64,000 bases of DNA from Streptococcus australis (GCF_019930045.1 NZ_JAHZQQ010000003.1:1-64000), one strand, 5' to 3'; shown: positions 44,124-55,091, counted from the first letter of the stretch. Made by a program: numbers and translations. The notes: generated from the sequence alone by a model not told the origin.

Positions 44124-46160
44124 ATGACAAAAAACTTATTAGTAGAATTAGGACTTGAAGAGTTGCCAGCCTACGTTGTCACACCAAGTGAAAAACAACT
44201 CGGTGAGAAAATGGCAGCCTTCTTGGATGACAACCGTCTTTCATACGAAAGCATTCAAACCTTCTCAACGCCTCGCCGTTTGGCTGTCCGTGTGATTGGT
44301 TTGGCGGATCAACAAACAGATTTGACCGAAGATTTTAAAGGACCTTCTAAGAAGATTGCTTTGGATGCAGATGGAAACTTCTCAAAAGCGGCCCAAGGAT
44401 TTGTCCGCGGGAAAGGCTTGACAGTAGATGACATCGAATTTCGTGAAGTCAAGGGTGAAGAGTACGTTTATGTCACGAAACACGAAGCTGGTAAACCTGC
44501 CAAAGAAGTCTTGTCTGGCGTTCCAGAAGTGCTTGCTTCATTGACCTTCCCTGTTAGCATGCACTGGGCTAACAACAGTTTTGAATACATTCGCCCAGTT
44601 CACACCTTGACAGTTCTTTTGGGTGACGAAGCGCTCGACCTTGATTTCTTGGATATCCAGTCAGGTCGTGTGAGTCGTGGACACCGTTTCCTTGGACATG
44701 AAGTGGAAATTACCAATGCGGATTCTTATGAAGAAGACCTTCGCACGGTTTACGTGATTGCGGATAGCAAAGAACGTGAAAACATGATTCGTGAGCAAAT
44801 CAAGGCTATCGAAGCAGAACAAGGTGTTCAAGTTCAAATCGAAGAAGGCCTTTTGAATGAAGTCTTGAACTTGGTCGAATACCCAACTGCCTTTATGGGA
44901 AGTTTTGACACTAAATATTTGGACGTTCCAGAAGAGGTTTTGGTGACATCAATGGAAACACACCAACGTTACTTTGTTGTACGTGACCTTGATGGTAAGC
45001 TCAAACCAAACTTCATCTCAGTTCGTAATGGGAACGCTGAGCACTTGGAAAATGTCGTTCGAGGAAATGAAAAAGTCTTGGTGGCGCGTCTCGAAGATGG
45101 TGAATTCTTCTGGCGTGAAGACCAAAAACTTAAGATTGAAGACCTCGTTGCTAAATTGGCTAACGTGACCTTCCATGAAAAAATTGGTTCTCTTTCAGAA
45201 CACATGGCGCGTGCGGGTGTTATTGCAGCGTCACTAGCTGAGCAAGCTGGTTTGACTGCAGAAGAAACGGCAGCTGTCGCTCGTGCAGCTGAAATCTACA
45301 AATTTGACCTCTTGACGGGTATGGTCGGAGAGTTCGATGAATTGCAAGGAATCATGGGTGAAAAATACGCCCTCCTTGCTGGTGAGGATGCTGCGGTTGC
45401 GACAGCTATCCGTGAACACTACCTTCCTGATTCAGCAGACGGAGTTCTTCCAGAGACTAAGGTTGGTGCTATCCTTGCCCTTGCGGATAAATTGGATACC
45501 CTTCTTTCCTTCTTTTCAGTTGGCTTGATTCCATCAGGTTCCAATGACCCATATGCGCTTCGTCGTGCAACACAAGGGATTGTTCGGATCTTGGATGCCT
45601 TTGGTTGGCATATCCCTATGGATGAGTTGATTGACAGCCTTTATGGACTTTCATTTGATAGCCTTTCTTATGACAATCAAGCAGAAGTGCTCAACTTCAT
45701 CAAGGCGCGTGTGGACAAGATGATGGGACGCACAGCAAAAGATATCAAAGATGCTGTTCTTGCTGGTTCAAACTTTGTCGTGGCAGATATGTTGGAAGCA
45801 GCTGAAGCTCTTTCAGAAGCTGCGAAGACGGATGGTTACAAGGCAGCTGTTGAATCCCTCTCACGTGCTTTCAACTTAGCAGAAAAAGCAGATGCTTCAG
45901 TAGCGGTCGATGCCAGTCTCTTTGAAAATGATCAAGAAAAAGCTCTTGCTAAAGCAATTGAAGAGCTTGAATTGACTGGTGCAGCTAGCGACAAATTGGC
46001 TCAACTCTTTGCTCTTAGCCCAGTTATTGATGCTTTCTTTGACAATACCATGGTGATGGCAGAAGATGAGGCTGTTAAAAACAACCGTTTGGCCCTTCTT
46101 GCAGGTCTTGTAGCGAAAGCCAATAAAGTTGCAGCCTTCAACCAATTGAACACAAAATAA
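44124..46160 (+). CDS. glyS: Glycyl-tRNA synthetase beta subunit
   Basis: Beta subunit needed for tRNA binding by GlyRS. 678 residues, N-terminus [15 protein letters not shown], an HD-like middle domain and a C-terminal anticodon-binding domain with helical ends. ATG 44124 follows CGGAG; an in-frame ATG at 44067 would lie inside the structured element and is unlikely. Confidence 0.96.
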   Translation: MTKNLLVELGLEELPAYVVTPSEKQLGEKMAAFLDDNRLSYESIQTFSTPRRLAVRVIGLADQQTDLTEDFKGPSKKIALDADGNFSKAAQGFVRGKGLTVDDIEFREVKGEEYVYVTKHEAGKPAKEVLSGVPEVLASLTFPVSMHWANNSFEYIRPVHTLTVLLGDEALDLDFLDIQSGRVSRGHRFLGHEVEITNADSYEEDLRTVYVIADSKERENMIREQIKAIEAEQGVQVQIEEGLLNEVLNLVEYPTAFMGSFDTKYLDVPEEVLVTSMETHQRYFVVRDLDGKLKPNFISVRNGNAEHLENVVRGNEKVLVARLEDGEFFWREDQKLKIEDLVAKLANVTFHEKIGSLSEHMARAGVIAASLAEQAGLTAEETAAVARAAEIYKFDLLTGMVGEFDELQGIMGEKYALLAGEDAAVATAIREHYLPDSADGVLPETKVGAILALADKLDTLLSFFSVGLIPSGSNDPYALRRATQGIVRILDAFGWHIPMDELIDSLYGLSFDSLSYDNQAEVLNFIKARVDKMMGRTAKDIKDAVLAGSNFVVADMLEAAEALSEAAKTDGYKAAVESLSRAFNLAEKADASVAVDASLFENDQEKALAKAIEELELTGAASDKLAQLFALSPVIDAFFDNTMVMAEDEAVKNNRLALLAGLVAKANKVAAFNQLNTK

Positions 46161-46193
46161 GTACCTGGTAACAGGTAGAAAGTAGGTCTTATT

Positions 46194-46451
46194 ATGACAC
46201 CTGAAAAAATCGCTCGTATCAATGAGCTTGCTAAAAAGAAAAAAACAGAAGGGTTGACTCCAGAAGAAGCGGTGGAACAAGCAAAACTTCGTGAAGAATA
46301 CATTGAAGGTTATCGTCGTTCGGTTCGTCACCATATTGAAGGAATCAAGGTGGTGGATGAAGAAGGCAATGACGTGACACCAGAAAAATTGCGCCAAGTC
46401 CAACGGGAAAAAGGCTTGCACGGCCGTAGCCTTGATGATCCCAATTCATAA
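46194..46451 (+). CDS. DUF896 family protein
   Basis: 85 residues, a YnzC-like small cytosolic protein. The N-terminal half is a helical hairpin ([20 protein letters not shown]) and REEYIEGYR is the family signature. Function is not established; in Bacillus a relative is under SOS control, but I see no LexA site here. A small hairpin TACCTG/CAGGTA (46162-46177) precedes it. Probably transcribed with glyS. Confidence 0.9.
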   Translation: MTPEKIARINELAKKKKTEGLTPEEAVEQAKLREEYIEGYRRSVRHHIEGIKVVDEEGNDVTPEKLRQVQREKGLHGRSLDDPNS

Positions 46452-46462
46452 ATAGACAATAG

Positions 46463-46498
46463 AAAACTCGATCAGAAGTTGAACTGATCGAGTTTTCT
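46463..46498. terminator. Bidirectional terminator
   Basis: AAAACTCGATCAG (46463-46475) pairs with CTGATCGAGTTTT (46484-46496). It ends the glyQS-DUF896 transcript and the convergent small gene. Confidence 0.9.
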
Positions 46499-46511
46499 TG
46501 TTCTATATGGG

Positions 46512-46694
46512 CTAGTCTGAATCCTTATCTCTATTTTTGTAGTTTTTCCATTGATTTTTAAATATCCAAATGGAGACGGCAAGAACGAAGGTTGCTGTCC
46601 AAAAAATCCAAGGGACAGGAGTTCGGAGGAAAAAGTAGACTGCAATTAGATCGGCCACTAGCAGGCCAAGGAGGAGGTATTTCTTATCTTTCAT
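46512..46694 (-). CDS. Small membrane protein of 60 residues
   Basis: Unknown function. Two hydrophobic helices (about 6-23 and 28-45) are followed by a basic/acidic tail NQWKNYKNRDKDSD. No Shine-Dalgarno sequence precedes ATG 46694. The extended -10 box TGA-TACAAT ends 6 bases before the ATG, so the mRNA is probably leaderless. A terminator directly after the stop supports a real gene. Confidence 0.65.
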   Translation of the reverse strand: MKDKKYLLLGLLVADLIAVYFFLRTPVPWIFWTATFVLAVSIWIFKNQWKNYKNRDKDSD

Positions 46695-46700
46695 AGAGTT

Positions 46701-46709
46701 ATTGTATCA
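46701..46709 (-). promoter_or_regulatory. Extended -10 promoter of the small membrane-protein gene
   Basis: TGA-TACAAT on the minus strand, with 6 bases between the hexamer and the ATG. Confidence 0.55.
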
Positions 46710-46828
46710 CAATTTGCTTCTATCGGTCTATTGGTTGATAGGATGAGCTTTTGAAGAATGGGAACTTTTTATCCGAAAATGATGAGTGGATTGAGAAGAG
46801 AATCTCAAGTGCATCCTGGTCAGATTTG

Positions 46829-46837
46829 TGGTAAAAT
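46829..46837 (+). promoter_or_regulatory. Extended -10 promoter of the mraW-ftsL-pbpX-mraY operon
   Basis: TGG-TAAAAT ends 9 bases before the mraW ATG. The leader would be only about three bases long. The -35 region is poor. Confidence 0.6.
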
Positions 46838-46846
46838 AGATAGGAT

Positions 46847-47797
46847 ATGAGTAAAGAATTTCATCATGTAACGGTCTTGCTCCATGAAACGATTGATATG
46901 CTGGATGTAAAGCCAGATGGAATCTATGTGGATGCCACTCTAGGTGGAGCTGGCCATAGCGAATATTTATTAAGTCAATTAAGTGAAAAAGGACATTTAT
47001 ATGCCTTTGACCAGGATCAGCATGCGATTGATAATGCGGAGAAACGATTAGCTCCTTATGTTGAAAAGGGCATGGTAACCTTCATCAAAGACAATTTCCG
47101 GAATCTTCAAGCGCGTCTCCAAGAACTGGGAGTCAATGAGATCGATGGAATCTGTTATGATTTAGGAGTTTCTAGTCCCCAGTTAGATGAGCGGTCTCGC
47201 GGTTTTTCTTATAAAAAAGATGCTCCCTTGGACATGCGGATGAATCAAGAAGCCTCTTTGACGGCTTATGAGGTGGTCAACAACTATGATTACCACGATT
47301 TAGTCCGAATCTTTTTCAAGTATGGGGAAGATAAGTTTTCCAAGCAAATTGCTAGAAAGATCGAACAAGCGCGTGCGGTAAAACCGATTGAAACGACGAC
47401 AGAATTGGCTGAAATCATCAAATCGGCAAAACCGGCCAAGGAACTAAAGAAAAAGGGGCATCCAGCCAAACAAATTTTTCAGGCGATTCGAATTGAAGTC
47501 AACGATGAATTGGGAGCGGCGGATGAATCAATCCAGCAGGCCATGGATTTATTGGCAGTTGGTGGTCGTATCTCAGTTATTACCTTTCATTCCTTGGAAG
47601 ATCGTTTGACCAAGCAATTGTTTAAAGAAGCTTCTACAGTAGAAGTACCGAAGGGCTTGCCTTTCATCCCAGAGGACTTAAAACCAAAAATGGAATTAGT
47701 CTCTCGAAAACCGATTCTTCCAAGCCAAGAAGAGTTAGAGAAGAACAACCGAGCTCATTCTGCAAAATTGCGGGTTGCTCGAAAAATTCATAAGTAA
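46847..47797 (+). CDS. rsmH: 16S rRNA (cytosine-1402-N4)-methyltransferase
   Basis: Also called MraW. Methylates C1402 in the ribosomal P site. 316 residues: the SAM motif [14 protein letters not shown], an inserted helical domain (about 105-220) and the C-terminal segment ISFHSLEDR-like ([13 protein letters not shown]). First gene of the division and wall cluster. The leader is very short, with AGGA only two bases before the ATG. Confidence 0.96.
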   Translation: MSKEFHHVTVLLHETIDMLDVKPDGIYVDATLGGAGHSEYLLSQLSEKGHLYAFDQDQHAIDNAEKRLAPYVEKGMVTFIKDNFRNLQARLQELGVNEIDGICYDLGVSSPQLDERSRGFSYKKDAPLDMRMNQEASLTAYEVVNNYDYHDLVRIFFKYGEDKFSKQIARKIEQARAVKPIETTTELAEIIKSAKPAKELKKKGHPAKQIFQAIRIEVNDELGAADESIQQAMDLLAVGGRISVITFHSLEDRLTKQLFKEASTVEVPKGLPFIPEDLKPKMELVSRKPILPSQEELEKNNRAHSAKLRVARKIHK

Positions 47798-47809
47798 GAG
47801 GAAATAAAC

Positions 47810-48145
47810 ATGGCAGATCAACCATTACGATCTCGGGGCAGTCAATTGCAAGATCGTATTCGTCGCTTTACCAGAGTAGAAAAAGCTTTTTATGGCTCGA
47901 TTGTCCTAACAGGGATTATTCTCGCTGTCAGTATTATTTTTATGCAGACGCGGATTCTACAAGTGCAAAGTGATTTGACAAACCTCAATACGGAACTAAA
48001 AACAAAAGAGACTGAACTAGAAGGTATCCGGCAAGAAGTCAATGAATTGATTCGATATGAACGCTTGTCTAAGTTAGCTAGTTCTCAGGGGATGACCCTC
48101 CAAAAAGAAAATCGAAAAGTGGTGAGTTCAAGTAGCGATGAATAA
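47810..48145 (+). CDS. ftsL: Cell-division protein FtsL
   Basis: Bitopic septal protein that works with DivIC and DivIB to activate septal wall synthesis. 111 residues: basic cytosolic N-terminus, one membrane helix (about 28-48), then an extracellular coiled coil. GAGGAAA precedes the ATG. Overlaps pbpX by 8 bases. Confidence 0.93.
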   Translation: MADQPLRSRGSQLQDRIRRFTRVEKAFYGSIVLTGIILAVSIIFMQTRILQVQSDLTNLNTELKTKETELEGIRQEVNELIRYERLSKLASSQGMTLQKENRKVVSSSSDE

Positions 48146-50423
48146 ATTAAAGAAGAAAATCATTCGTTATTCCCTTAAAAAAAGGAAACTTCCAGACCAA
48201 AATCGTCGGCAAGTAGCTAAGAATTTAAGTTTGCTTTCCATTCTTGTTTTCTTCATATTTCTCATTAATTTTGCAGTTATCATAGGCACAGATAGCAAAT
48301 TCGGAAAAAATTTATCTGAGTTATCCCATCAAGTCCATCAGAAAACAGAGATTGTTCCAGCCAAACGAGGAACAATTTATGACCGAAATGGAGCTGTTAT
48401 TGCTGAGGATGCGACGACTTATAATGTTTATGCGATTATCGACAAAACCTATAAATCGGCAAAAGGTGAAGTTTTATACGTTGAAGAAAGTCAATACAAC
48501 CAAGTAGCAGACGTTTTTAATCGTTATTTGGGCATGGAAAAAGACTATGTCGTCCAACAACTGTCTCAGAAGAAGCTCAACCAGGTTTCTTTTGGTGCAG
48601 CGGGGAACGATATCAGCTATAGCAATATGGATGCTATCCGGAGTGAACTAGAAGCTGCCAACATTAAAGGTGTTGATTTTACGACGAGTCCAAACCGGAG
48701 TTATAAAAATGGGACCTTTGCCTCTCAATTTATCGGTCAAGCTCAATTGATAGAAGATAAAGAAGGCAATAAAACCCTACAGGGAACAACGGGAATCGAA
48801 AAGTCTTTGGATCGGATCCTGGGTGGTCAGGATGGCGTTGTGACCTATGAAAAGGCTCGCAACGGAAATATTGTGCCGGGATCAGATAAGGTTGCTGTGA
48901 AGACAGAAGATGGGAAGGATGTCTACACAACCCTTTCTGCGGAACTTCAAACCTATCTCGAAACGCGTATGGATGTTTTCCAAGAAAAGGTAAAAGGTAA
49001 ATATGTCAGTGCGACCCTGATCAGTGCCAAAACAGGGGAAATCCTTGCAACGACGCAACGTCCAACCTATAATGCAGATACCAAAGAAGGCTTGGATATT
49101 AAGAATCTGAGAACCTGGAACACGATTCTTTACCAGGATCAATACGAACCAGGTTCGACTATGAAGGTCATGTTATTAGCTTCGGCGATTGATCATGGAA
49201 CTTTCCCAGCCTATAATGAAGTATACTACAGTAACGAACTACAAGTAAAAGATGCGACCATCCGTGACTGGGATGTCAATATGGGGCTGTCTGAAGGTCG
49301 CTATATGAATATTGCCCAAGGTTTTGCCTATTCAAGTAACATTGGGATGACCAAGCTTGAACAGAAGATGGGCAATAATGTCTGGATGAATTACCTCAGA
49401 CTCTTTAAGTTCGGACTTCCTACACGTTTTGGAATGGGAGACGAAAGTTTTGGAGGCCTACCAGGAGATAACTATGTCACTCAAGCCATGTCTTCTTTCG
49501 GTCAAGGGATTTCGGTGACCCAAACGCAGATGTTGCGTGCATTTTCTGCCATTGCAAATGATGGGGAAATGTTGGAGCCTAAATTTATCAGTGCGATTTA
49601 CGACGGCAAGCATGAAACTGCTCGTAAATCACAAAGAGAGATTGTCGGCAATCCAGTACCCGCTTCGGCTGCCCAACAGACCCGTAATTACATGATTACG
49701 GTAGGGACTGATCCTCAATTTGGTACCCTCTATTCATCGGATGGTCCCATTATCCAAGTAGCTGGACAAAATGTTGCTGTTAAATCAGGGACAGCCCAAA
49801 TTGCGACAGCTAATGGCTACTTGGAAGGCGAAAATGATAATATCTACTCGATTGTTGTCATGACACCTGCTGAAGACCCAGATTTTATTATGTATGTGAC
49901 AGTTCAACAGCCTGAAGTCAGCTTTAGTCCAAAGAGCTGGCAAGAACTAGTCAATCCAGTCTTGGAAGATGCGGTTGCTTTGAAGGATGAGTTGAATCTA
50001 GTAACGGAAACCAAAGCCTTGGATGGGGTCACGAAAGAGGACACCTATAAGATGCCGTCGGCAGAATCCTTGTCGAAAGAATTGAACTTGAAGCAGACCA
50101 TCAGCCCAGGTGGCTTCGCAGATGAACTGCGTCGCAATCTGATCCAGCCTGTCGTCCTAGGAACTGGAAAGAATATTAAAAAGATGTCTGTATCAGCAGG
50201 AACGAAATTAAAAGCAAATGAGCAAGTGTTATTATTAACAGATGACTTGGATTCAGTTCCGGATATGTATGGCTGGACCAAGGAAAATGTTGATAAATTT
50301 GCGGAATGGACGGGCATTGAGATCACCTATAAAGGGGAAGGTTCTCGTGTGAGCAAACAAAACGTCAAAGTAGAAACTGCTTTAAAGAAGACGAAGAAAA
50401 TAACAATTACATTAGGAGATTGA
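48138..50423 (+). CDS. pbpX: Penicillin-binding protein 2X
   Basis: Septal class B transpeptidase, the essential beta-lactam target in streptococci. 761 residues: an N-terminal anchor (about 31-50), a dimerisation domain, a transpeptidase domain with Ser340 in STMK, SSN (399-401) and KSG (549-551), then two PASTA domains (about 630-761). The Thr after the active Ser, often changed in resistant pneumococci, is intact. Overlaps ftsL; mraY follows one base after the stop. Confidence 0.96.
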   Translation: MNKLKKKIIRYSLKKRKLPDQNRRQVAKNLSLLSILVFFIFLINFAVIIGTDSKFGKNLSELSHQVHQKTEIVPAKRGTIYDRNGAVIAEDATTYNVYAIIDKTYKSAKGEVLYVEESQYNQVADVFNRYLGMEKDYVVQQLSQKKLNQVSFGAAGNDISYSNMDAIRSELEAANIKGVDFTTSPNRSYKNGTFASQFIGQAQLIEDKEGNKTLQGTTGIEKSLDRILGGQDGVVTYEKARNGNIVPGSDKVAVKTEDGKDVYTTLSAELQTYLETRMDVFQEKVKGKYVSATLISAKTGEILATTQRPTYNADTKEGLDIKNLRTWNTILYQDQYEPGSTMKVMLLASAIDHGTFPAYNEVYYSNELQVKDATIRDWDVNMGLSEGRYMNIAQGFAYSSNIGMTKLEQKMGNNVWMNYLRLFKFGLPTRFGMGDESFGGLPGDNYVTQAMSSFGQGISVTQTQMLRAFSAIANDGEMLEPKFISAIYDGKHETARKSQREIVGNPVPASAAQQTRNYMITVGTDPQFGTLYSSDGPIIQVAGQNVAVKSGTAQIATANGYLEGENDNIYSIVVMTPAEDPDFIMYVTVQQPEVSFSPKSWQELVNPVLEDAVALKDELNLVTETKALDGVTKEDTYKMPSAESLSKELNLKQTISPGGFADELRRNLIQPVVLGTGKNIKKMSVSAGTKLKANEQVLLLTDDLDSVPDMYGWTKENVDKFAEWTGIEITYKGEGSRVSKQNVKVETALKKTKKITITLGD

Positions 50424-50424
50424 T

Positions 50425-51426
50425 ATGTTACTTGCTACCCTAGTAGTATCCTTTATACTGACAGTTATTGGCATTCCAGCCTTTATCCGTTTCTATCAAC
50501 GGGCCCATATTTCGGGGCAACAAATGCACGAAGATGTGAAGCAACACAAAGCCAAAGCAGGCACTCCTACTATGGGGGGAGTAGTTTTCTTGATCACTTC
50601 AGTCTTTGTCACCCTTGTCTTTAGCTTCCTAACTGGGAACTTTACGCGTCCTGTTCAATTGATCCTCTTTATTTTGGTCTTGTATGGAATCGTCGGTTTC
50701 TTGGATGACTTCTTGAAGGTCTTTCGTAAGATCAATGAAGGATTAAATCCCAAGCAAAAATTAGCCCTGCAATTGGTGGGAGGGATCATTTTCTATCTCT
50801 TCTCTGAACGTCATGGAGCTGGTAGTCTTCTCAATGTCTTTGGTTGGGATGTCTATTTGGGACATTTCTATATTATCTTTGCCTTGTTCTGGTTGGTTGG
50901 TTTTTCAAACGCAGTCAATTTAACGGACGGGATTGATGGCTTGGCAAGCATTTCGGTAACCATCAGCTTGATCGCTTATTCCATCATCGCTGTTTGGCAA
51001 AGACGAATCGATATCCTTTTTGTGACGATCAGTATGATTGGAGCTCTATTAGGTTTCTTCGTCTACAACCACAAGCCGGCCAAGATTTTCATGGGAGATG
51101 TTGGAAGCCTAGCACTAGGTGGGATGCTTGCGACTCTATCCATGGCTCTCCACGTAGAGTGGACCTTGCTCTTGATTGGGATTGTCTACGTCTTTGAGAC
51201 TAGCTCTGTCATGCTCCAAGTGTCCTATTTCAAATGGACCAAGAAACGGACAGGGGAAGGACGCCGGATCTTCCGCATGACGCCTTTCCATCACCATTTA
51301 GAATTAGGTGGTCTGTCTGGTAATGGACCTAAATGGTCTGAGTGGAAGGTTGATGCCTTTCTCTGGAGTGTTGGTGCAGGAATGAGCGCCTTGACTCTCT
51401 TGATTTACTATTTGACCAATTCATAA
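50425..51426 (+). CDS. mraY: Phospho-N-acetylmuramoyl-pentapeptide transferase
   Basis: Makes lipid I on undecaprenyl phosphate at the inner face of the membrane. 333 residues, about ten helices, with the catalytic acidic motifs FLDDFLK and [10 protein letters not shown] and the histidine motif PFHHHLEL. Last gene of the cluster before a terminator. Confidence 0.97.
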   Translation: MLLATLVVSFILTVIGIPAFIRFYQRAHISGQQMHEDVKQHKAKAGTPTMGGVVFLITSVFVTLVFSFLTGNFTRPVQLILFILVLYGIVGFLDDFLKVFRKINEGLNPKQKLALQLVGGIIFYLFSERHGAGSLLNVFGWDVYLGHFYIIFALFWLVGFSNAVNLTDGIDGLASISVTISLIAYSIIAVWQRRIDILFVTISMIGALLGFFVYNHKPAKIFMGDVGSLALGGMLATLSMALHVEWTLLLIGIVYVFETSSVMLQVSYFKWTKKRTGEGRRIFRMTPFHHHLELGGLSGNGPKWSEWKVDAFLWSVGAGMSALTLLIYYLTNS

Positions 51427-51437
51427 GTCATGAATCA

Positions 51438-51469
51438 TAAAAGGTTGGGATTGCTATCTCAGCCTTTTT
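51438..51469 (+). terminator. Terminator after mraY
   Basis: AAAAGGTTGGGAT (51439-51451) and ATCTCAGCCTTTT (51456-51468) pair with G-U pairs, followed by TTTTTC. Confidence 0.85.
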
Positions 51470-51553
51470 CGCGGGCTAGGAATTGCTGTCCAAAAGAAGA
51501 GCGGGAAGAGGAGTTTTCTGATATAATAGTAGAGATGATGAAAGGATAAGAGA

Positions 51554-52897
51554 ATGAAATTTACAGATTTTAAGTTTAAGGACTATATCCAAGAGGCCTT
51601 AAAAGAAATTAATTTTATCGAAGCAACAGAAGTTCAAGAAAAGCTGATCCCGATTGTTTTAGCAGGCCGTGATTTGGTCGGTGAATCTAAAACAGGATCA
51701 GGGAAGACCCATACTTTCCTCTTACCAATTTTTCAAACCTTAAATGAGGATAGTAGCCATGTCGAAGTGGTCATTACAGCGCCTAGTCGGGAATTGGCAA
51801 CACAGATTTACCAAGCGGCTCGTCAGATTGCTAGCCATTGTGAAAAAGAAATTCGGATTGCCAACTACGTTGGGGGAACTGATAAGGCTCGTCAAATCGA
51901 TAAGCTCCAAATAGCCCAACCCCATATTGTCATTGGGACACCTGGACGGATCTATGATTTGGTCGCTTCTGGAGACTTGGCTATTCATAAGGCTCACACT
52001 TTTGTGGTTGATGAGGCGGATATGACTCTCGATATGGGCTTTTTGACGACGGTAGACAAGATTGCATCCAGTCTTCCAAAGAAGCTTCAGTTTTTGGTCT
52101 TCTCTGCTACGATTCCGCAAAAGTTACAACCCTTCTTGAAGAAATATTTGTCTAACCCTGTCATGGAGCAGATCAAAACCAAAACGGTAATCTCGGACAC
52201 CATTGATAACTGGTTGGTATCGACAAAGGGGCGCGACAAAAACGAGCAGATTTATCAACTGACGCAGGCTCTTCAACCTTATCTGGCTATGATCTTTGTA
52301 AATACCAAGGACAGAGCGGACGATTTGCATGCTTTTCTAGTAGAGAAGGGGCTCAAAGTCGCTAAAATCCATGGGGGGGTTCCTCCACGGGAGCGCAAAC
52401 GAATCATGAACCAAGTCAAAAACCTGGATTTTGAATATATCGTGGCGACTGACTTGGCAGCGCGTGGGATTGATATTGAAGGGGTCAGTCATGTTATCAA
52501 CGATGCTATTCCACAAGACTTATCCTTCTTTGTCCACCGCGTTGGCCGGACTGGTCGGAATGGTCTTCCTGGCACAGCCATCACCCTCTATCAACCGAGT
52601 GATGACTCAGACATTCGGGAGCTTGAAAAATTGGGCATCCAGTTTGTCCCTAAGGTCTTGAAGGCTGGAGCTATCGAAGATACCTATGATCGGGATCGTC
52701 GGGCTAATCGTGAAAAACGCCAAGAAAGACTTGACATTGAGATGATCGGCTTGGTCAAGAAGAAAAAGAAAAAAATCAAACCAGGCTACAAGAAAAAAAT
52801 CAAATGGGCTGTGGACGAGAAACGTCGCAAAGCCAAGCGAGCTGAGAATCGTGCTCGCGGTCGAGCAGAAAGAAAGGCGAAACGCCAAACCTTTTAG
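51554..52897 (+). CDS. DEAD-box RNA helicase, CshB-like
   Basis: ATP-dependent RNA helicase probably acting in ribosome assembly or cold adaptation. 447 residues: SKTGSGKT (motif I), PSRELA (Ia), VDEADMTL (II), SAT (III), RGID (V) and HRVGRTGR (VI), then a strongly basic Lys/Arg tail (about 375-447) for RNA binding. ATG 51554 follows AAAGGATAAGAG. The resemblance is to CshB of Firmicutes; assignment to that subgroup is tentative. Confidence 0.9.
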   Translation: MKFTDFKFKDYIQEALKEINFIEATEVQEKLIPIVLAGRDLVGESKTGSGKTHTFLLPIFQTLNEDSSHVEVVITAPSRELATQIYQAARQIASHCEKEIRIANYVGGTDKARQIDKLQIAQPHIVIGTPGRIYDLVASGDLAIHKAHTFVVDEADMTLDMGFLTTVDKIASSLPKKLQFLVFSATIPQKLQPFLKKYLSNPVMEQIKTKTVISDTIDNWLVSTKGRDKNEQIYQLTQALQPYLAMIFVNTKDRADDLHAFLVEKGLKVAKIHGGVPPRERKRIMNQVKNLDFEYIVATDLAARGIDIEGVSHVINDAIPQDLSFFVHRVGRTGRNGLPGTAITLYQPSDDSDIRELEKLGIQFVPKVLKAGAIEDTYDRDRRANREKRQERLDIEMIGLVKKKKKKIKPGYKKKIKWAVDEKRRKAKRAENRARGRAERKAKRQTF

Positions 52898-52958
52898 TGA
52901 TAAAGAAATTTAAAGATTTCCATAAAAATTAACTATTTGGTCGCTGATTTATTTTGTG

Positions 52959-52988
52959 ATAGACTATCTATAGATAGTCTATTTTTTT
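52959..52988 (+). terminator. Terminator after the helicase gene
   Basis: TAGACTATC (52960-52968) and GATAGTCTA (52973-52981) around TATA, followed by seven Ts. Confidence 0.92.
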
Positions 52989-53121
52989 GCTCTTAGGGGA
53001 GACGCTTGCTTGAGATCACATCAGACCTGAAGCATGATTTACGAACGATCAGTAGCAAAACTCAGCATTTTAACTGTAAATATGATAGAATGATTCATTA
53101 TCGAGGGAGGAAGTAACGAAG

Positions 53122-53928
53122 ATGTTTACAACTACTTATCTGGCATCTGGCTGGTACGAAGAGTTTTTAAAATGGATACCAGAAGGAGAAATCTTTAACC
53201 TACGCGTCGTTTTTGAAGCTATTCCAGGAATTTTAAAAGAGCTTCCAAATACGATTTTATTAACCTTGGCAGGAGCCTTTTTTGGTTTATTGCTAGCGCT
53301 ATTGTTTGCCATTGTCAAAATCAATCGGGTAAAAATCCTTTACCCGATCCAAGCTTTGTTTGTGAGTTTTTTAAGAGGGACACCAATTTTGGTTCAGTTG
53401 ATGCTGACCTATTATGGAATCCCGCTCCTATTGAAGGCCATTAACCAACAATATGGGACAGCCTTTAATATCAACGATGTACCAGCCCATTTATTTGTCA
53501 TTGTGGCCTTTGCCTTCAATGAGGCAGCCTATGCCAGTGAGACCATTCGGGCAGCGATTTTATCTGTTGATGCGGGTGAAATCGAAGCAGCGAAGAGTCT
53601 CGGCATGACTAATGCCCAAGTTTATCGTCGGATTATTATTCCAAATGCAGCCGTGGTTGCGACTCCGACCTTGATCAACTCTTTGATTGGTTTGACCAAG
53701 GGGACTTCTCTGGCCTTTTATGCAGGTGTTTTGGAAATCTTTGCCCAAGCCAAGATTATGTCGGGGAATGACAGTCGTTACTTCGAGCGCTTTATCTCTG
53801 TTTCATTGATCTACTGGGCCATTAATATTTTGATTGAACAATTGGGACGTTGGATCGAACAGGTACTCGCTATCAAAGATCCAAAAGTTGTTACCCAAAC
53901 CTTGCAAGAGGAGGAACGAGCAGCATGA
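53122..53928 (+). CDS. Polar amino-acid ABC transporter permease
   Basis: Membrane subunit of a His/Glu/Gln/Cys-type amino-acid importer. 268 residues with about five hydrophobic segments and the EAA motif EIEAAKSLGMTNAQ that contacts the ATPase. It resembles TcyB/TcyL cystine permeases, but the substrate is inference. GGGAGG lies 12 bases before ATG 53122. It overlaps the ATPase gene by 4 bases. No substrate-binding protein is adjacent. Confidence 0.88.
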   Translation: MFTTTYLASGWYEEFLKWIPEGEIFNLRVVFEAIPGILKELPNTILLTLAGAFFGLLLALLFAIVKINRVKILYPIQALFVSFLRGTPILVQLMLTYYGIPLLLKAINQQYGTAFNINDVPAHLFVIVAFAFNEAAYASETIRAAILSVDAGEIEAAKSLGMTNAQVYRRIIIPNAAVVATPTLINSLIGLTKGTSLAFYAGVLEIFAQAKIMSGNDSRYFERFISVSLIYWAINILIEQLGRWIEQVLAIKDPKVVTQTLQEEERAA

Positions 53929-54668
53929 TTCGGATTTCACAATTATCAAAATCTTTTTCCGGTCAAGTAGTCCTAGACCATCTCGATTTGGAAGTCCAAA
54001 AAGGGGAAGTTGTTGCCTTGATCGGTTCTTCTGGAGCTGGGAAATCAACCTTCTTGAGAAGCTTGAACTATTTGGAAGCCCCAGATAGTGGCAGTATTGA
54101 GATCAATGGGGAGAAGGTGGACTTTGAAACTATCAGCAAGGACGAGATCCTGACCCTTCGAAGAAAACTAGCTATGGTCTTTCAACAGTTTAATCTTTTC
54201 AGTCGCAAGACTGCTTTGGATAATGTCAAGGAAGGACTAATCGTCGTCAAAGGCTTACCCGACCAGGAAGCGACCAAGATTGCCAAAGAAGAACTCGCAA
54301 AAGTCGGTCTGTCGGACCGCGAAACCCATTATCCTCGTCATTTGTCCGGAGGGCAGAAGCAACGGGTAGCCTTGGCGCGAGCCCTAGCCATGAAGCCGGA
54401 AGTCCTCTTGTTGGATGAGCCAACTTCAGCCCTCGATCCGGAATTGGTCGGAGAGGTAGAAAAAGCCATCGCAGCAGCAGCTCAGGCAGGTCAAACCATG
54501 ATTTTGGTTAGCCATGATATGAGCTTTGTTTCCCAGGTGGCAGACAAGGTCTTGTTCCTCGACAAGGGGAAAATTATTGAATCTGGCACTCCAGAAGAAA
54601 TCATGAAATCTCCTAAAGAAGAGCGGACAAAAGAATTCTTTGCTAGTTACAAACGAACATTTGTTTGA
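53925..54668 (+). CDS. Polar amino-acid ABC transporter ATP-binding protein
   Basis: ATPase partner of the preceding permease. 247 residues: Walker A GSSGAGKST, Q-loop FQQFNLF, signature LSGGQKQR, Walker B VLLLDEPTSALDP and the switch His in VSHDM. ATG 53925 (ATGA overlap) gives the family N-terminus MIRISQLSKSF. An upstream in-frame ATG at 53850 lies well inside the permease gene and is rejected. Confidence 0.93.
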   Translation: MIRISQLSKSFSGQVVLDHLDLEVQKGEVVALIGSSGAGKSTFLRSLNYLEAPDSGSIEINGEKVDFETISKDEILTLRRKLAMVFQQFNLFSRKTALDNVKEGLIVVKGLPDQEATKIAKEELAKVGLSDRETHYPRHLSGGQKQRVALARALAMKPEVLLLDEPTSALDPELVGEVEKAIAAAAQAGQTMILVSHDMSFVSQVADKVLFLDKGKIIESGTPEEIMKSPKEERTKEFFASYKRTFV

Positions 54669-54686
54669 TATAATATATAAGAGCTC

Positions 54687-54725
54687 GAGTCTGGAACGCG
54701 ATGTTTCAGACTCGGATTTTTCTTT
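54687..54725 (+). terminator. Terminator after the ABC transporter genes
   Basis: CGAGTCTGGAAC (54687-54698) pairs with GTTTCAGACTCG (54704-54715) with one G-U pair, followed by a T-rich run. Confidence 0.88.
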
Positions 54726-54863
54726 GAGTAGGTGCCTCAGGAAAAGAGGATTATATGTAGTTCATTTTTCCGCATAGATAGAAGTTTCAAGTTGATTTAA
54801 TAGTGAACGAAACGAATCGGCATCTCGTCCCCTCATTCCAATCTTGGATACTAAGGAGATCTT

Positions 54864-55091
54864 ATGTTAAACCAATTGCTATCTCTCTATATCGAGAGCC
54901 TAATCATCACTTCAATTGGGGTGTTGGTTGCTTCAGCTATTTGGATAGGCTTGCGAGCAGCTCGTAAGACGGATAAAACAGCTAAGGAACGCCAGTTACA
55001 CCTCTATGATATTTTATTAATTGATATTATGACAATTCCAGTCCTCACCTTTGCAGTCATTGGAGTTCTGTTTATTCTTCGAGCAAGATAA
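54864..55091 (+). CDS. DUF4059 family small membrane protein
   Basis: 75 residues. Two hydrophobic helices (about 10-30 and 47-71) flank a basic middle (RAARKTDKTAKERQ). The family is streptococcal and uncharacterised and often sits beside trxB, as here. AAGGAG supports ATG 54864. The upstream gap (54726-54863) holds no other gene I can support. Confidence 0.85.
   Translation: MLNQLLSLYIESLIITSIGVLVASAIWIGLRAARKTDKTAKERQLHLYDILLIDIMTIPVLTFAVIGVLFILRAR

Noticed and set aside
42998-46451. Transferred glyQS cassette
   Set aside because: Order, T-box control and protein sequences are normal for streptococci; only the leader and the glyQ-glyS gap are unusual.
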